Part shown: positions 8,526 to 19,600 of the stretch, piece after piece
How positions within the stretch are numbered: the stretch's first letter is position 1
Layout: the number at the start of each line of letters is the position of its first letter
DNA from: Streptacidiphilus sp. PB12-B1b
GTDB taxonomy: Bacteria > Actinomycetota > Actinomycetes > Streptomycetales > Streptomycetaceae
DNA: 64,000 bases
Assembly (NCBI RefSeq): GCF_014084125.1
Contig: NZ_CP048405.1
Span: 3,720,001 to 3,784,000 of the forward strand
Reading direction: 5' to 3'
Made by a program: the position numbers and the translations under genes
The notes under the pieces: generated by a model
What the model saw: the letters and a program-made list of their open reading frames with translations, nothing else
What the model was told of the DNA's origin: nothing
The model's database searches: none

Positions 8526-8942
8526 ATGGAACAGCAGACGCAGTTCCCCGCGCGCCATGCCGTGCACGCGTTCGACGGCCGCAGCGGCACCATCACCGCG
8601 GCCCGGGAGCTGGCCCAGGGCTTCTTCGAGCGGTGCCGGCCGCCGCTCTCCCGGGCCGACCTGGACGATGCGCTGCTGCTGGTGAGCGAGCTGGTCACCA
8701 ACGCGGTACGGCACGCGCCGGGCCCGTGCACGCTCACCCTCGCCGACGACCGGCGGCGGCTGACCGTGACGGTCACCGACAGCAGCTCGGCCGCGCCCGT
8801 CGGCCGCGCGCCGGACCTGGCGTCCGGCAACGGCGGCTTCGGCTGGCACCTGCTGCACCGGATCGCCCAGCAGGTCGTGGTGGAGCCGCACGAGGGCGGC
8901 GGCAAGTCCGTCACCGCGACCCTGCTGCCGCCGACCACCTGA
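8526..8942 (+). CDS. RsbW-type ATP-binding anti-sigma / serine kinase
   Basis: A 138-residue GHKL ATPase domain. N-box is LVSELVTNAVRHAPG, with the conserved E and N for Mg-ATP; the G1-like segment is DSSSAAPVGRAPD and the lid/G2 region GGFGWHLLHRIA, as in the many small Streptomyces anti-sigma kinases. It should phosphorylate a STAS partner and bind a sigma factor. ATG at 8526 has GGGGAG 5 bases upstream. The divergent STAS gene and the sigma factor gene 1.4 kb downstream are plausible partners. No extra sensor domain is present. Confidence 0.87.
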   Translation: MEQQTQFPARHAVHAFDGRSGTITAARELAQGFFERCRPPLSRADLDDALLLVSELVTNAVRHAPGPCTLTLADDRRRLTVTVTDSSSAAPVGRAPDLASGNGGFGWHLLHRIAQQVVVEPHEGGGKSVTATLLPPTT

Positions 8943-8985
8943 TCTGCCCCGAGTCGGCTGCCGGGATCCGGGTACGCGCGGAGGA

Positions 8986-9771
8986 ATGGATACCACACAG
9001 AAGAAGTTCTCCGTCCGAAGGTTCCCCGGCCGTGACGTGGCCCGCCGGGTGCGGCCGAGCGGTATCCGGGTCCGCAAGGCCGTGCTGACCACCTTTCTGG
9101 CACTGCTCGGCCTCGGCGTCTCGACCCACTACGGGGGGCTGCTCGGCGAGCCCGGACCGCACCATCCGCTGGCCGACCGGGTGGTGGCCGGCGGCAGCGC
9201 GGTGGTCTTCCTGGTCTTCGCGCTGATCGCGGTCCGGGGGGCCACCGAGGACCTGGTCTCGCTCGTCCCCGACCGCTTCGGCGACACCCGCGTCACCACC
9301 CTGCGGATGCTGTGCCTGCTGACCGGCTACGCCATGGTGGTGCTGGGCTCGCTGAGCCTGCTTCACGTGCCCTGGAGCAAGCTCATCCTGGGCGGCGCGC
9401 TGACCGGCGTCATCGTCGGCATCGCCGCCCAGCCGGTGCTGGGCAACATCTTCGCCGGGCTGGTCCTGCTCACCGCCCGGCCGTTCCACATCGCCGAGGA
9501 CGTCACCATCCGGGCCGGTGCGCTCGGCGGCGCCGTCCAGGGGCGGGTCACGGACATGACGCTGCTCTTCGTCCAGCTGCGCACCCCGGACGGCACGGTG
9601 CTGCTGCCCAACAGCGCGGTGCTGAGCGCCGCCATCGCCCCCGGCGACGGGCCGGTCCTGGCCGCGCCTCCCGCCGCGCCGCCGGTGCCGGCCCAGGCCC
9701 AGGCCCAGACGCAGGCCCCGGCGCCGGGCGCGCCGGACGCACCGGCCGCCGGGCCCGCCGCGCAGCCGTGA
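8986..9771 (+). CDS. MscS-family mechanosensitive channel-like protein
   Basis: A 261-residue membrane protein: three hydrophobic helices (about 30-50, 65-88, 105-125), then the MscS pore helix and beta domain (about 128-205; GIAAQPVLGNIFAGLVLL and HIAEDVTIRAG are characteristic), and an Ala/Pro/Gln-rich disordered tail in place of the large cytoplasmic cage. It is therefore a short MscS relative that may not form a full vestibule. The start codon sits only one or two bases after GGAGG, an unusually tight spacing, but no better in-frame start is visible. It follows the anti-sigma kinase gene by 43 bp on the same strand. Confidence 0.82.
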   Translation: MDTTQKKFSVRRFPGRDVARRVRPSGIRVRKAVLTTFLALLGLGVSTHYGGLLGEPGPHHPLADRVVAGGSAVVFLVFALIAVRGATEDLVSLVPDRFGDTRVTTLRMLCLLTGYAMVVLGSLSLLHVPWSKLILGGALTGVIVGIAAQPVLGNIFAGLVLLTARPFHIAEDVTIRAGALGGAVQGRVTDMTLLFVQLRTPDGTVLLPNSAVLSAAIAPGDGPVLAAPPAAPPVPAQAQAQTQAPAPGAPDAPAAGPAAQP

Positions 9772-9880
9772 CCGGCGGCGCTCGGGGTCCGTTCCCTGCC
9801 AGCCCCTCCGTTCGCCGCGCGCGAGTCGCGCAGAGCCCGCATCCGCTGAAGCATGGGATCCACACAGACAGGAGCGAAGC

Positions 9881-10138
9881 ATGTCCGAGAAGTACGTATG
9901 GCGCATGGTGGTGACCGACTCCCGGGGCCGGAAGGACCCCTCGACCTCCGACATGTTGCCCAACCCCTACATCTCGGACGAGCCGGCCCAGCATGTCGCC
10001 GAGCGGGTGCTGGGGCTGATCGCCCCGGGCTACGCCGCCCAGGAGCCGGCCCCGAAGTCCATCGAGATCCAGGTCTGGTCCGGGCACCTGCGCGGCGACC
10101 CGATCGCCACCGCGGAGTGGCACCACGGCGCCGCCTAG
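9881..10138 (+). CDS. Hypothetical small protein (85 aa)
   Basis: Not recognised. Small soluble protein with a YVWRMVVTDSRGRKDPS N-terminal strand, a helix around EPAQHVAERVLGLIAPGY, and a strand pair SIEIQVWSGH / TAEWHHGAA. The tryptophan- and histidine-rich end is distinctive. The ribosome binding site AGGAG lies 6 bases before the ATG, which supports real translation. A strong hairpin follows the stop codon, so it ends a transcription unit just before the sigma factor gene. Confidence 0.65.
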   Translation: MSEKYVWRMVVTDSRGRKDPSTSDMLPNPYISDEPAQHVAERVLGLIAPGYAAQEPAPKSIEIQVWSGHLRGDPIATAEWHHGAA

Positions 10139-10166
10139 CCCGGCCGCGGGACGGGGGAGCGCGCGC

Positions 10167-10212
10167 ACAGGGTTGTGGGGTCCACCCGAACGGGTGGACC
10201 CCACAGCCCTGT
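10167..10212. terminator. Very long hairpin, 22-bp stem
   Basis: Inverted repeat with 21 Watson-Crick pairs and one G-U pair closing on an AA loop (or a 21-bp stem with a GAAC tetraloop). Its core is TGTGGGGTCCACCC / GGGTGGACCCCACA. It lies 29 bp after one gene and 138 bp before the sigma factor start. No T-tract follows. Acts most likely as a transcription stop; an operator or processing site is possible. Confidence 0.6.
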
Positions 10213-10349
10213 CGAAAGGATTTTCGGCCGTGCTGCGCAGATCGGCTGCATGGGACAGCGGAACCGGGGGATACGGCCGGAACGGGGTGCCGGCCGCGTC
10301 ATGACGGCCGGGCCCGCACACGGCAGTCCGAGACCAATCCGGAGGTACC

Positions 10350-11267
10350 ATGCACACGGGTGCGACGGCCGAGCGAGTGAGTGCCCAGACCTTCCGGGCC
10401 GAGGTCGGGGAACCGGCGGCCCCGGCCGCCCCCGCCGTCGGGGAGCACGTCGACTACTTCCCCGGCCTGGACCTCTCCGCCCCGGCCAAGGCGTCGCCCG
10501 GCGACGCACGGGCCATGTCCAAGGTGCTGTTCGCGCGGATGGCGGCGCTGGAGGAGGGCACGCACGAGTACCAGTACGTGCGCAACACCCTGATCGAGCT
10601 GAACATGGCGCTGGTGAAGTTCGCCGCCGGGCGCTTCCGCTCCCGCAGCGAGCCGATGGAGGACATGGTCCAGGTCGGCACGATCGGCCTGATCAAGGCC
10701 ATCGACCGGTTCGACCCGGAGCGCGAGATCGAGTTCACCACCTTCGCGCTGCCCACCATCACCGGCGAGATCAAGCGCTTCTTCCGGGACACCAGCTGGG
10801 CCGTGCACGTGCCGCGCCGACTGCAGGAGCTGCGCCTGGTGCTGGCCCGGGCCAGCGACAGCATGGAGCAGCTGATCGGGCGCCCGCCCACGGCCGGCGA
10901 GCTCGCCGAGCACCTGGACCTCCCGCTGGACGAGGTCCGCGAGGGCATGGTCGCCGCCAACGGCTACACGCCCAGCTCGCTGGACGCCAAGGCGCTGAGT
11001 TCCGAGGCGCAGGACGAGGAGTCCGGGTTCCTCTCCCGTCTGGGCAAGCCGGACCCGGGCATCGAGGGGATCGAGAACCTCCTCTGCCTGAAGCCGATGA
11101 TCGCCCAACTCCCGGACCGGGAGCGCCGGATCCTGTCGATGCGCTTCGGCGCGGAGATGACCCAGACCGAGATCGGGGCCGAGCTGGGCATCTCCCAGAT
11201 GCACGTCTCGCGGCTGCTGAACCGCACCCTGGCCAAGCTCCGCAGCGGCCTGCTCGACGAGGAGTGA
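10350..11267 (+). CDS. RNA polymerase sigma factor, SigB/SigF/SigG group
   Basis: A 305-residue group 3 sigma factor. Region 2 includes the DMVQVGTIGLIKAIDRFD core-binding helix and FTTFALPTITGEIKRFFRD (regions 2.3-2.4); region 3 contains LQELRLVLARA; region 4 ends with the helix-turn-helix TQTEIGAELGISQMHVSRLL. The TITGEIKRFFRD signature is that of stress and sporulation sigma factors controlled by partner switching. The 50-residue N-terminal extension is Ala/Pro-rich. GGAGG lies 7 bases before the ATG. The nearby STAS and HATPase genes, and the B12-binding protein downstream, are candidates for its control. The specific orthologue (SigB, F, G, I and others) is not decided. Confidence 0.9.
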   Translation: MHTGATAERVSAQTFRAEVGEPAAPAAPAVGEHVDYFPGLDLSAPAKASPGDARAMSKVLFARMAALEEGTHEYQYVRNTLIELNMALVKFAAGRFRSRSEPMEDMVQVGTIGLIKAIDRFDPEREIEFTTFALPTITGEIKRFFRDTSWAVHVPRRLQELRLVLARASDSMEQLIGRPPTAGELAEHLDLPLDEVREGMVAANGYTPSSLDAKALSSEAQDEESGFLSRLGKPDPGIEGIENLLCLKPMIAQLPDRERRILSMRFGAEMTQTEIGAELGISQMHVSRLLNRTLAKLRSGLLDEE

Positions 11268-11284
11268 CGGCCTGCCGGTAGCGT

Positions 11285-11302
11285 GGGGGCGGAACCGCCC
11301 CC
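11285..11302. terminator. Short hairpin after the sigma factor gene
   Basis: GGGGGCGG-AA-CCGCCCCC, an 8-bp stem, 18 bp after the stop codon of the sigma factor gene. It lies 85 bp before the B12-binding protein start, so the two may not be strictly co-transcribed. Confidence 0.4.
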
Positions 11303-11386
11303 GGACAGCTCCGGCGGACCGGACCATCCGCGACGGCGACTCCCGGCCGGGTGCCCGTGGGCGCCACCGCCCGTGAAAGGTGCGAC

Positions 11387-12469
11387 GTGACCCACCAGCC
11401 CGACGGCGGCGGTGCGCCCGAGGCCGCCGACGCGCCCGCGTTGAGCGGGCAGTTCTTCGCGGCCGTGGCCGTCATCGACGAGGAGCAGGCGCTGCGCGTG
11501 CTGGAGCGCGCGGCGGGCTTCGGCCTGAGCCCGGAGCGGGTCCTGCTGGACGTCATCGCCCCGGCCCAGGCCCGGGTCGGCCTGGAGTGGGCGGCCGGGC
11601 GCTTCACGGTGGCGCGCGAGCACGCCGCCACCGCGATCAGCGACCGGGCAGTGGCCGTGCTGGCGGGCCGGGGGTCGCCGCGCTCCCGGCCCGCCGTCGG
11701 GCATGCCACCGTCGCCTGCGTGGACGGCGAGTGGCACGCCCTGCCGGCCCGGCTGGTCGCCGAGACGCTGCGGCTGCGCGGCTGGACGGTGGACTTCCTC
11801 GGCGCCGACGTACCGGCCGCCCAGCTCGTCGCGCACCTGCACGCCACCGGCCCGGACGTGGTCGCGCTGTCCTGCTCGCTGCCCACCCGGATGCCCGCGG
11901 CGCACGCCACCATCACCGCCTGCCAGGCGGCCGGGGTGCCGGTCCTGGTCGGCGGCGCGGGCTTCGGGCCCGGCGGCCGCTACGCCGGGCTGCTGGGCGC
12001 CGACGCCTGGGCGCCCACCGCGACGGCTGCGGCCGACCGGCTGGCGAGCGGCCGGCTCAGCTCCGCCGCGGTCGGGCCGAGCGACCCGCTCGGATCGCTG
12101 GTGCACCTGATCGACCAGGAGTACACCCTGCTCAGCCGGGCCCGCCGGGCGGTGGTCGAGCAGACCATGGACGCCCTGCGGGAGCGCCTGCCGGAGCTGG
12201 GCGGCTGCACCGCCGAGGAGCTGGAGCGCAGCCGCGAGGACGTCGTCCACCTGGTCGACTTCCTGGCCGTCGCGCTGTACCTGGACGATCCGCGGGTGCT
12301 GACGGACTTCCTGAGCTGGACCGAGGAGGTCCGGCGGGCCGGGCGGCTGCCCCTGGCGGTGCTCCCGGCCGCGCTGGAGGCGCTGGCCGCCCCGCTGCGC
12401 GACCTGCCCAGGGCCCTGGGCATGATCCGGGTGGCGGGGGCCGCCGGGGCGAAACCGGAGCGGCCCTGA
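11387..12469 (+). CDS. CarH/LitR-like B12-binding protein lacking a DNA-binding domain
   Basis: A 360-residue cytoplasmic protein. Residues about 20-100 form a helical bundle carrying the W-x9-EH motif of CarH photoreceptors (W68, E78, H79). Residues about 105-215 form the Rossmann-like B12-binding domain, with ExH (E115, H117) as the probable lower-ligand histidine and LVGGAGFGPGG at the far end. A helical extension of about 130 residues follows (FLAVALYLDDPRVLTDFLSW). There is no MerR helix-turn-helix, so it cannot act as CarH does on DNA; a protein partner is expected. The residue after W68 is alanine, where characterised CarH has the light-adduct histidine (from memory). The GTG at 11387 has GAAAGG 6 bases upstream. 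Its place after a sigma factor gene suggests light or cobalamin input. Confidence 0.82.
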   Translation: MTHQPDGGGAPEAADAPALSGQFFAAVAVIDEEQALRVLERAAGFGLSPERVLLDVIAPAQARVGLEWAAGRFTVAREHAATAISDRAVAVLAGRGSPRSRPAVGHATVACVDGEWHALPARLVAETLRLRGWTVDFLGADVPAAQLVAHLHATGPDVVALSCSLPTRMPAAHATITACQAAGVPVLVGGAGFGPGGRYAGLLGADAWAPTATAAADRLASGRLSSAAVGPSDPLGSLVHLIDQEYTLLSRARRAVVEQTMDALRERLPELGGCTAEELERSREDVVHLVDFLAVALYLDDPRVLTDFLSWTEEVRRAGRLPLAVLPAALEALAAPLRDLPRALGMIRVAGAAGAKPERP

Positions 12470-12503
12470 GCGTGGCGGCGGGGGGCGGGCGCGCGGCGGC
12501 GGT

Positions 12504-12509
12504 TAACGT
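12504..12509 (+). promoter_or_regulatory. -10 element of a probable leaderless glgX transcript
   Basis: TAACGT ends six bases before the glgX ATG and no Shine-Dalgarno sequence is present. This spacing places transcription start at the ATG, the usual arrangement of leaderless actinobacterial genes. No clear -35 box. Confidence 0.5.
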
Positions 12510-12515
12510 CCTCGG

Positions 12516-14645
<2,130 letters not shown>

Positions 14646-14655
14646 CCCACGGCGG

Positions 14656-14677
14656 CCCGGGCCGGATGCGGCCCGGG
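14656..14677. terminator. Hairpin between convergent genes
   Basis: CCCGGGCC / GGCCCGGG, 8-bp stem with a 6-nt loop, between the stop of glgX and the stop of the acyltransferase gene. It could serve both strands. Confidence 0.5.
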
Positions 14678-14706
14678 TCAGCTGTGGTCCGGGTCAGCCG
14701 TGGTCC
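14675..14706. repeat. 16-bp tandem duplication over the acyltransferase stop codon
   Basis: GGGTCAGCTGTGGTCC is followed directly by GGGTCAGCCGTGGTCC. The minus-strand TGA (14694-14696) lies in the right-hand unit. Confidence 0.7.
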
Positions 14707-15682
14707 GCGATCCAGCCGTCGACCCGGGCCCACTGCGTGCGCAGCCATTCGGCCTGCTGCTCCGGACCGGCCGGGATCTCCTCGGCCGGGACCAGCCACC
14801 AAGTGGCGCGCACCGGCCGACGCAGCGGGATGCCGCGCCACAACGTGCCCGCCGACACCATGTCGTCCAGCCCGGTGTGGGCCACGAACAGCGCGTCCGC
14901 CCCGGGCGCCGCCGCCAGGGCCGCCAGCGTCCCCTCGGTCCGGGGTGGCAGCACATGGGTGAGCCGCTCGGTCCGGGCCGCCTCGCGCCGACGGCCGTGG
15001 CGGCGCAACCAGCGGATCGCCCGCTGCCTGCGGCGCTCGGTGAAGTTGCCGCCCTCGGGAAGATGACCAGCGCGTCACCCGGGCCCAGGTCCGCGACCAG
15101 CCCGCCGATGGCTTCGGCGGTGCGGTGCGGGGCGGCGGTGCGCGGCACGAAGCAGTGCGGCACCCGGCCGAGCAGCACGTCCAGGCAGGGATCCCAGCGC
15201 AGCGCCTGCTTGAGCACGATCCTCGGGCGCAGCCGCGCGTAGGTGATCGCGGCGTGCACCAGCAGGAAGGAGTCGCCGGGCCCGGCGTGCCGGGCCAGCA
15301 CCAGCAGCGGGCGGTCGACCGGCACCTGCTGCGGCTGCCGCTGCTCGTCCAGTTCGACGCGCAGCCCGAACACCGGCACGGCCGCCCGGCACAGCAGGTC
15401 CAGCAACGAGCCCAGCCGGGCGTAGGAGCGGGCCTGCAGGGCGGCCGCCGGGCCGAACAGGTCCGCCGCCGACAGCGCCAGCCCGAACAGCTCCGCCAGC
15501 ACGTACAGCAGCAGGTAGCCGCTCAGTCGCACCGGGCGCCAGGCGCCGCGCAGCAGCAGAGACACCGGGCCGGTGAGCAGCAGGCACAGCGCGAACAGGG
15601 CCGCCGCCACCGGCACCAGCACCAGCAGGGCCGGGACGCTGACGAGCCGGCGGGCGAGGGTGCGCCAACGGGCCGCGCTCAC
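14694..15682 (-). pseudogene. Lysophospholipid acyltransferase (PlsC-like), frameshifted in the FPEGG motif
   Basis: Two frames together give a 1-acylglycerol-phosphate acyltransferase-like membrane protein of about 329 residues. From the GTG at 15682 come two or three hydrophobic helices, then LLVLARHAGPGDSFLL (a variant of the H-x4-D block) and DALVIFPR. The sense of that frame is then lost, and continues in the next frame as ERRRQRAIRWLRRHGRR and the end at 14694. One missing base near 15052-15059, inside the codons of the conserved FPEGG, explains the break: total length is 989, one short of a multiple of three. Genuine inactivation and a sequencing error in a G/C run cannot be told apart here. 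The GTG overlaps the patatin stop codon (GTGA), so the two were built as a coupled lipid-remodelling pair. Confidence 0.8.
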
Positions 15683-16563
15683 CGCCGGGGGTCCGTCGAC
15701 CGGTCCGGGCCGAGCGCCTCCAGGTAGGCGGCGGTGGCCCGGTGGGCGCGCTCGATCCGCTCCCGGGTGGAGCCGAAGTCCCGGTGGCGAAGCTGCCGGG
15801 CCGGGCTGAGCCGCTGGTCCGGGTCGGAGCCGGTGGGCAGGACGTGCACCGTGACGTCGTCCGGCAGGTCGTCCATGTCGCGGGCGAAGCGGTGCCTGCG
15901 GGCGATCTCGAAGCAGACCGAGGCCACCTCCCAGGGCCGCCGGGGGACCGACAGCGGCTGCTCGATCCGGCCGACCTGGAGCACGTAGACGGTGCGCGCG
16001 CCGAGCGCCACCGCCCGCCCCACCGGGATGCTGTTGACCAGCCCGCCGTCGAGGAAGTGCTCGCCGTCCACCCGGACCGGCGGCAGCAGCCCGGGCACGG
16101 CCGACGAGGCCAGGATCGCCGGGACCAGCGGGCCGCTGCTGAACCAGCGCTCGGCCGAGCGTTCGACGCAGGCGGCGACGCACTGGAACGGCACCGCGAG
16201 GTCCTCGAACGCCAGCTTGCCCAGGTCCTCCTCCAGCAGGGCGCGCAGCGGGCCGTTGGAGTAGAGGTGGGTCCGGCTGCGGACAGCCGTCCCGACGCGG
16301 TCCGCCAGCGATCCGGCGAACACCCCGGCCCGGCCCATGCCCTGCCACAGCTCGCTCAGCCGTTCGACCGAGGCGGGGGAGGGGTCGGCGGCCACCAGGG
16401 CGCCGTTGATCGCGCCCACCGAGGTGCCGAGCACCAGGTCGGGCCGGATCCCGGCGTCCAGCAGGGCCTGGAGCATGCCTACTTCATGGGCTCCGAGGGA
16501 GCCGCCGCCGCCGAGGACGAAGGCGCAGTCGTAGCCCGCGGGGGCGGGTGCGTGGTCGGTCAT
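15679..16563 (-). CDS. Patatin-like phospholipase
   Basis: A 294-residue serine hydrolase expected to deacylate phospholipids or acylglycerols. Patatin marks are all present: oxyanion loop FVLGGGGSLGAHEVG (about residues 15-29), the nucleophile elbow GTSVG (about 46-50), and the second dyad residue in DGGLVNSIPVG (about 166). No signal peptide or membrane helix, so probably cytoplasmic or peripheral. The ribosome binding site is weak (GGGGA 12 bases before the ATG). Its stop codon overlaps the GTG of the acyltransferase gene downstream, so deacylation and reacylation would be co-expressed. Confidence 0.9.
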   Translation of the reverse strand: MTDHAPAPAGYDCAFVLGGGGSLGAHEVGMLQALLDAGIRPDLVLGTSVGAINGALVAADPSPASVERLSELWQGMGRAGVFAGSLADRVGTAVRSRTHLYSNGPLRALLEEDLGKLAFEDLAVPFQCVAACVERSAERWFSSGPLVPAILASSAVPGLLPPVRVDGEHFLDGGLVNSIPVGRAVALGARTVYVLQVGRIEQPLSVPRRPWEVASVCFEIARRHRFARDMDDLPDDVTVHVLPTGSDPDQRLSPARQLRHRDFGSTRERIERAHRATAAYLEALGPDRSTDPRR

Positions 16564-16610
16564 GGAGTGCCCATTCCCCGAAACGCCCCGCCCTCACGCG
16601 GCGGCCCCCG

Positions 16611-19600
16611 CTAGGGCAGGGTCCAGAGCTGGTCGGCTGCGCCGGAGCAGTCGTCGATCACCAGGCCGGTCCCGGAAGGGCCGGAGCCCGGGTCCTCCAG
16701 GCACCTGCCGGACTGCGGGTTGAGCAGCTCCCCGTCCGGCTGCGGCGACCAGGTCTGGGCGCCGGTGCCGTTGCAGGTGTACAGGTCCACCGCGGTGCCG
16801 TCGGCGGTGCCCGCGCTGGTGACGTCCAGGCACTTGCCCAGCGCCTGCAGCGTGTGGCCGGTCTGGGTGGTCCACTGCTGCGCGGTGGTGCCGTTGCAGC
16901 TGTAGGCGTCCACGCCGGTGCCGTCGGCGCTGTGGTCGCCCTCGACGTCCAGGCACAGGCCCTGGACGCCGGTGACCGCGCCGGTGGCGTCGGCGGGGGA
17001 GGTCCAGGACTGGTTGGCGTTGCCGTTGCAGGACCAGATCTGCACCTGGGTGCCGGGCGTGGTGGACACCCCGGTGTCGTCCAGGCACTTGCCCGACTGC
17101 GGATTCAGCAGCGCCCCGTCCGGCTGCGGTTGCCAGACCTGCGCGCCGGTGCCGTTGCAGGCGTACAGGTCCACCAGTGAGCCGTTGGCGGTGCCGCCGC
17201 TGGTGACGTCCAGGCAGCCGCCGTCGGCGCGGACGGTGCCGTCCGGCTCCACGGTCCACTGCTGGCCGTCGGTGCCGTTGCAGGTGTAGATCTCCACCTT
17301 GGTGCCGTTGGCGTTGGCGTCCCCGGTGAGGTCCAGGCACAGGCCCTGGTAGCCGACCAGGGGGGTGGAGGCGACGGTGTCGGCGGCCGGGACCACCGTC
17401 CAGGTGAAGGAGGTGGCGGCCTGCGCGCCCGCGCCGTCGGTGGCGGTGACCCGCGCGGTGGTGGTACCGGGGGTGGTCGGGGCGCCGGACAGCACGCCGG
17501 TGGCGGCATTGACGGACACCCCGGCGGGCAGGCCGGTGGCGGTGTAGGCCAGGGCCTGGCCGCCGCTGGTGTCGGCGGCGGTGACCGGGACCGACACCGG
17601 TGCGCCGACCGGGCCCTCCTGCGGGGCGACCTGGCCGACGCTGACCGGCGTGCCCAGCTGCGCGGCGGTCACGGTGAGCGTGCCGGTCAGCGGGAGGTCG
17701 GCGTCGGAGTCGCCGACGGCGACGGTGTAGCCGCCGGTGCTGGTCGCCCAGGCGTTGGTGGCGGCGTTCCAGTAGTGGAGGTTGCTCTGGGTCAGCGGGA
17801 AGCTGACGGTCTGGCTGGCGCCGGGCTTCAGGCTGACCCGGGCGAAGCCCTCCAGCTGCCGGGGCGGCTCACCGGAGGCGGCCGGATCGGTGACGTACAG
17901 CTGGGCCACGTCCGCGCCCGCCACCGAGCCGGTGTTGGTCACGGTCGCGGTCACCGTGGCGGCGCCGCCCGCGCTCAGCGGGGTGACCTTGAGGTTGCTG
18001 AAACCGAAGGTGGTGTAGGACAGGCCGTAGCCGAAGGGGAACAGCGGCGTCAGCTTGTTGGCGTCGTACCACCGGTAGCCGACGTCCACGCCCTCGGAGT
18101 ACTGCACCGTCCCGCCCGTGCCGGGCCACTGCGCGGCGGTGGAGGCGGGGACCTGCGCCAGCGAGGTCGGGAAGGTGACGGTGAGGTGCCCGGAGGGGTC
18201 GGTGTCGCCGAACAGCAGCGAGGCGATGGCGGTGCCGTCCTCCTGGCCCGGGTACCAGGCCTCCAGCACGCCCTTGACCTGCGACAGCCAGGGCATGGTG
18301 ACCGCCGAGCCGGTGTTCAGCACCACCACGGTGTCGGGGTTGGCCGCCGCGACGGCGGAGATCAGCGCGTTGTCCGCGCTGGACAGGTCGATCGAGGAGA
18401 GGTCGCTGCCCTCGGACTCGTCGTTGCCGACGAAGACGACCGCCACACCCGAGGCCGCCGCCAGCGCCGCCGCCGAGGAGTCCGAGGAACCGTCGTTGTA
18501 GGCCACGCTGACGCCGCTTCCGGCCCGGGCGGTGATCCCCTGCAGCGGGGTGACCGTGCCGCTGGAGTTCACCCCGGCGCTGCCGCCGCCTGCGGTCAGC
18601 GGGCTGCTGGACGCGTCCGTGCCGATCACCGCGACCGACTTCACCGACGAGGCCAGCGGCAGCACGCCGCCGCTGTCCTTCAGCAGCACCGTGCCCTCCT
18701 CCGCCAGCGCGGCGGCGTCACCCTGGTCGATGGCGCCGGTCGCGGTCTGCCCGGGGGAGCCGACGGCCGGCCGGTCGAACAGCCCGTAGGCGAACATCTG
18801 CGTCAGGATCGGCGAGACCAGTGCGTTCAGCGACGCCCGGCTCACCGTCCCGGCGTTGACCGCGCTCAGCAGTGCGCTGCCGTAGTAGCCGTCACTGCCC
18901 GGCATGTCCTGGTCCAGGCCCGCCTGCACGGAGGCGGCCGTGGACTTGGTCGCCCCCCAGTCGGAGGTGGTGAAACCGGTGAAACCGAACTGCTGCCGCA
19001 GCACGGTGGACATGGTGTACGGGTTCTGGCAGGCGGGGGAGCCGTTGATGGTGCTGTACGAGCACATCACCGACGAGGCCGCACCCTGCTGCACGGCCGT
19101 CTGGAAGGCCGGCAGGTAGATCTCCTGCATCGTCCGGTCGCTGACCACCGCGTTGTCCGAGGGGGTGTTGCGATTGGTCTCCTGGTTGTACACCGCGTAG
19201 TGCTTGACCTGGGCCATCACCCCGGTCGACTGCACGCCCCGGATGTCGGCCGCGCCCAACTGCCCGTTGAGGTAAGGGTCCTCGCCGATGCTCTCGAAGG
19301 CCCGGCCCCAACGCGGGTCGCGGACGATGTTGATGGTCGGCCCCAGGTCGACGCTGGTGCCCTTGGCCGCCTGCTCCGCGCCGATCAGCCCGCCGAACTC
19401 CTGCTCGGCGGCGGTGTCCCAGGTGGATGCGACGTCCACCGGGGCGGGCAGCTGGGTCACCCCGGACAGGCCGTCGCCGACCCCGGCCGGGCCGTCCTCC
19501 AGGTTCATCGCCGGGATGCACAGCGCGCCGATGGCCGGGGTGAACCCGACATAGCTGGACCCGCCGGAGCCGGTCACCATCGACACTTCCTGTGCGGTCG

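Noticed and set aside
15679-16563. Treating the patatin and acyltransferase as one fusion protein
   Set aside because: The patatin has its own stop overlapping a GTG; the continuous open frame through this region is in a different phase from patatin.
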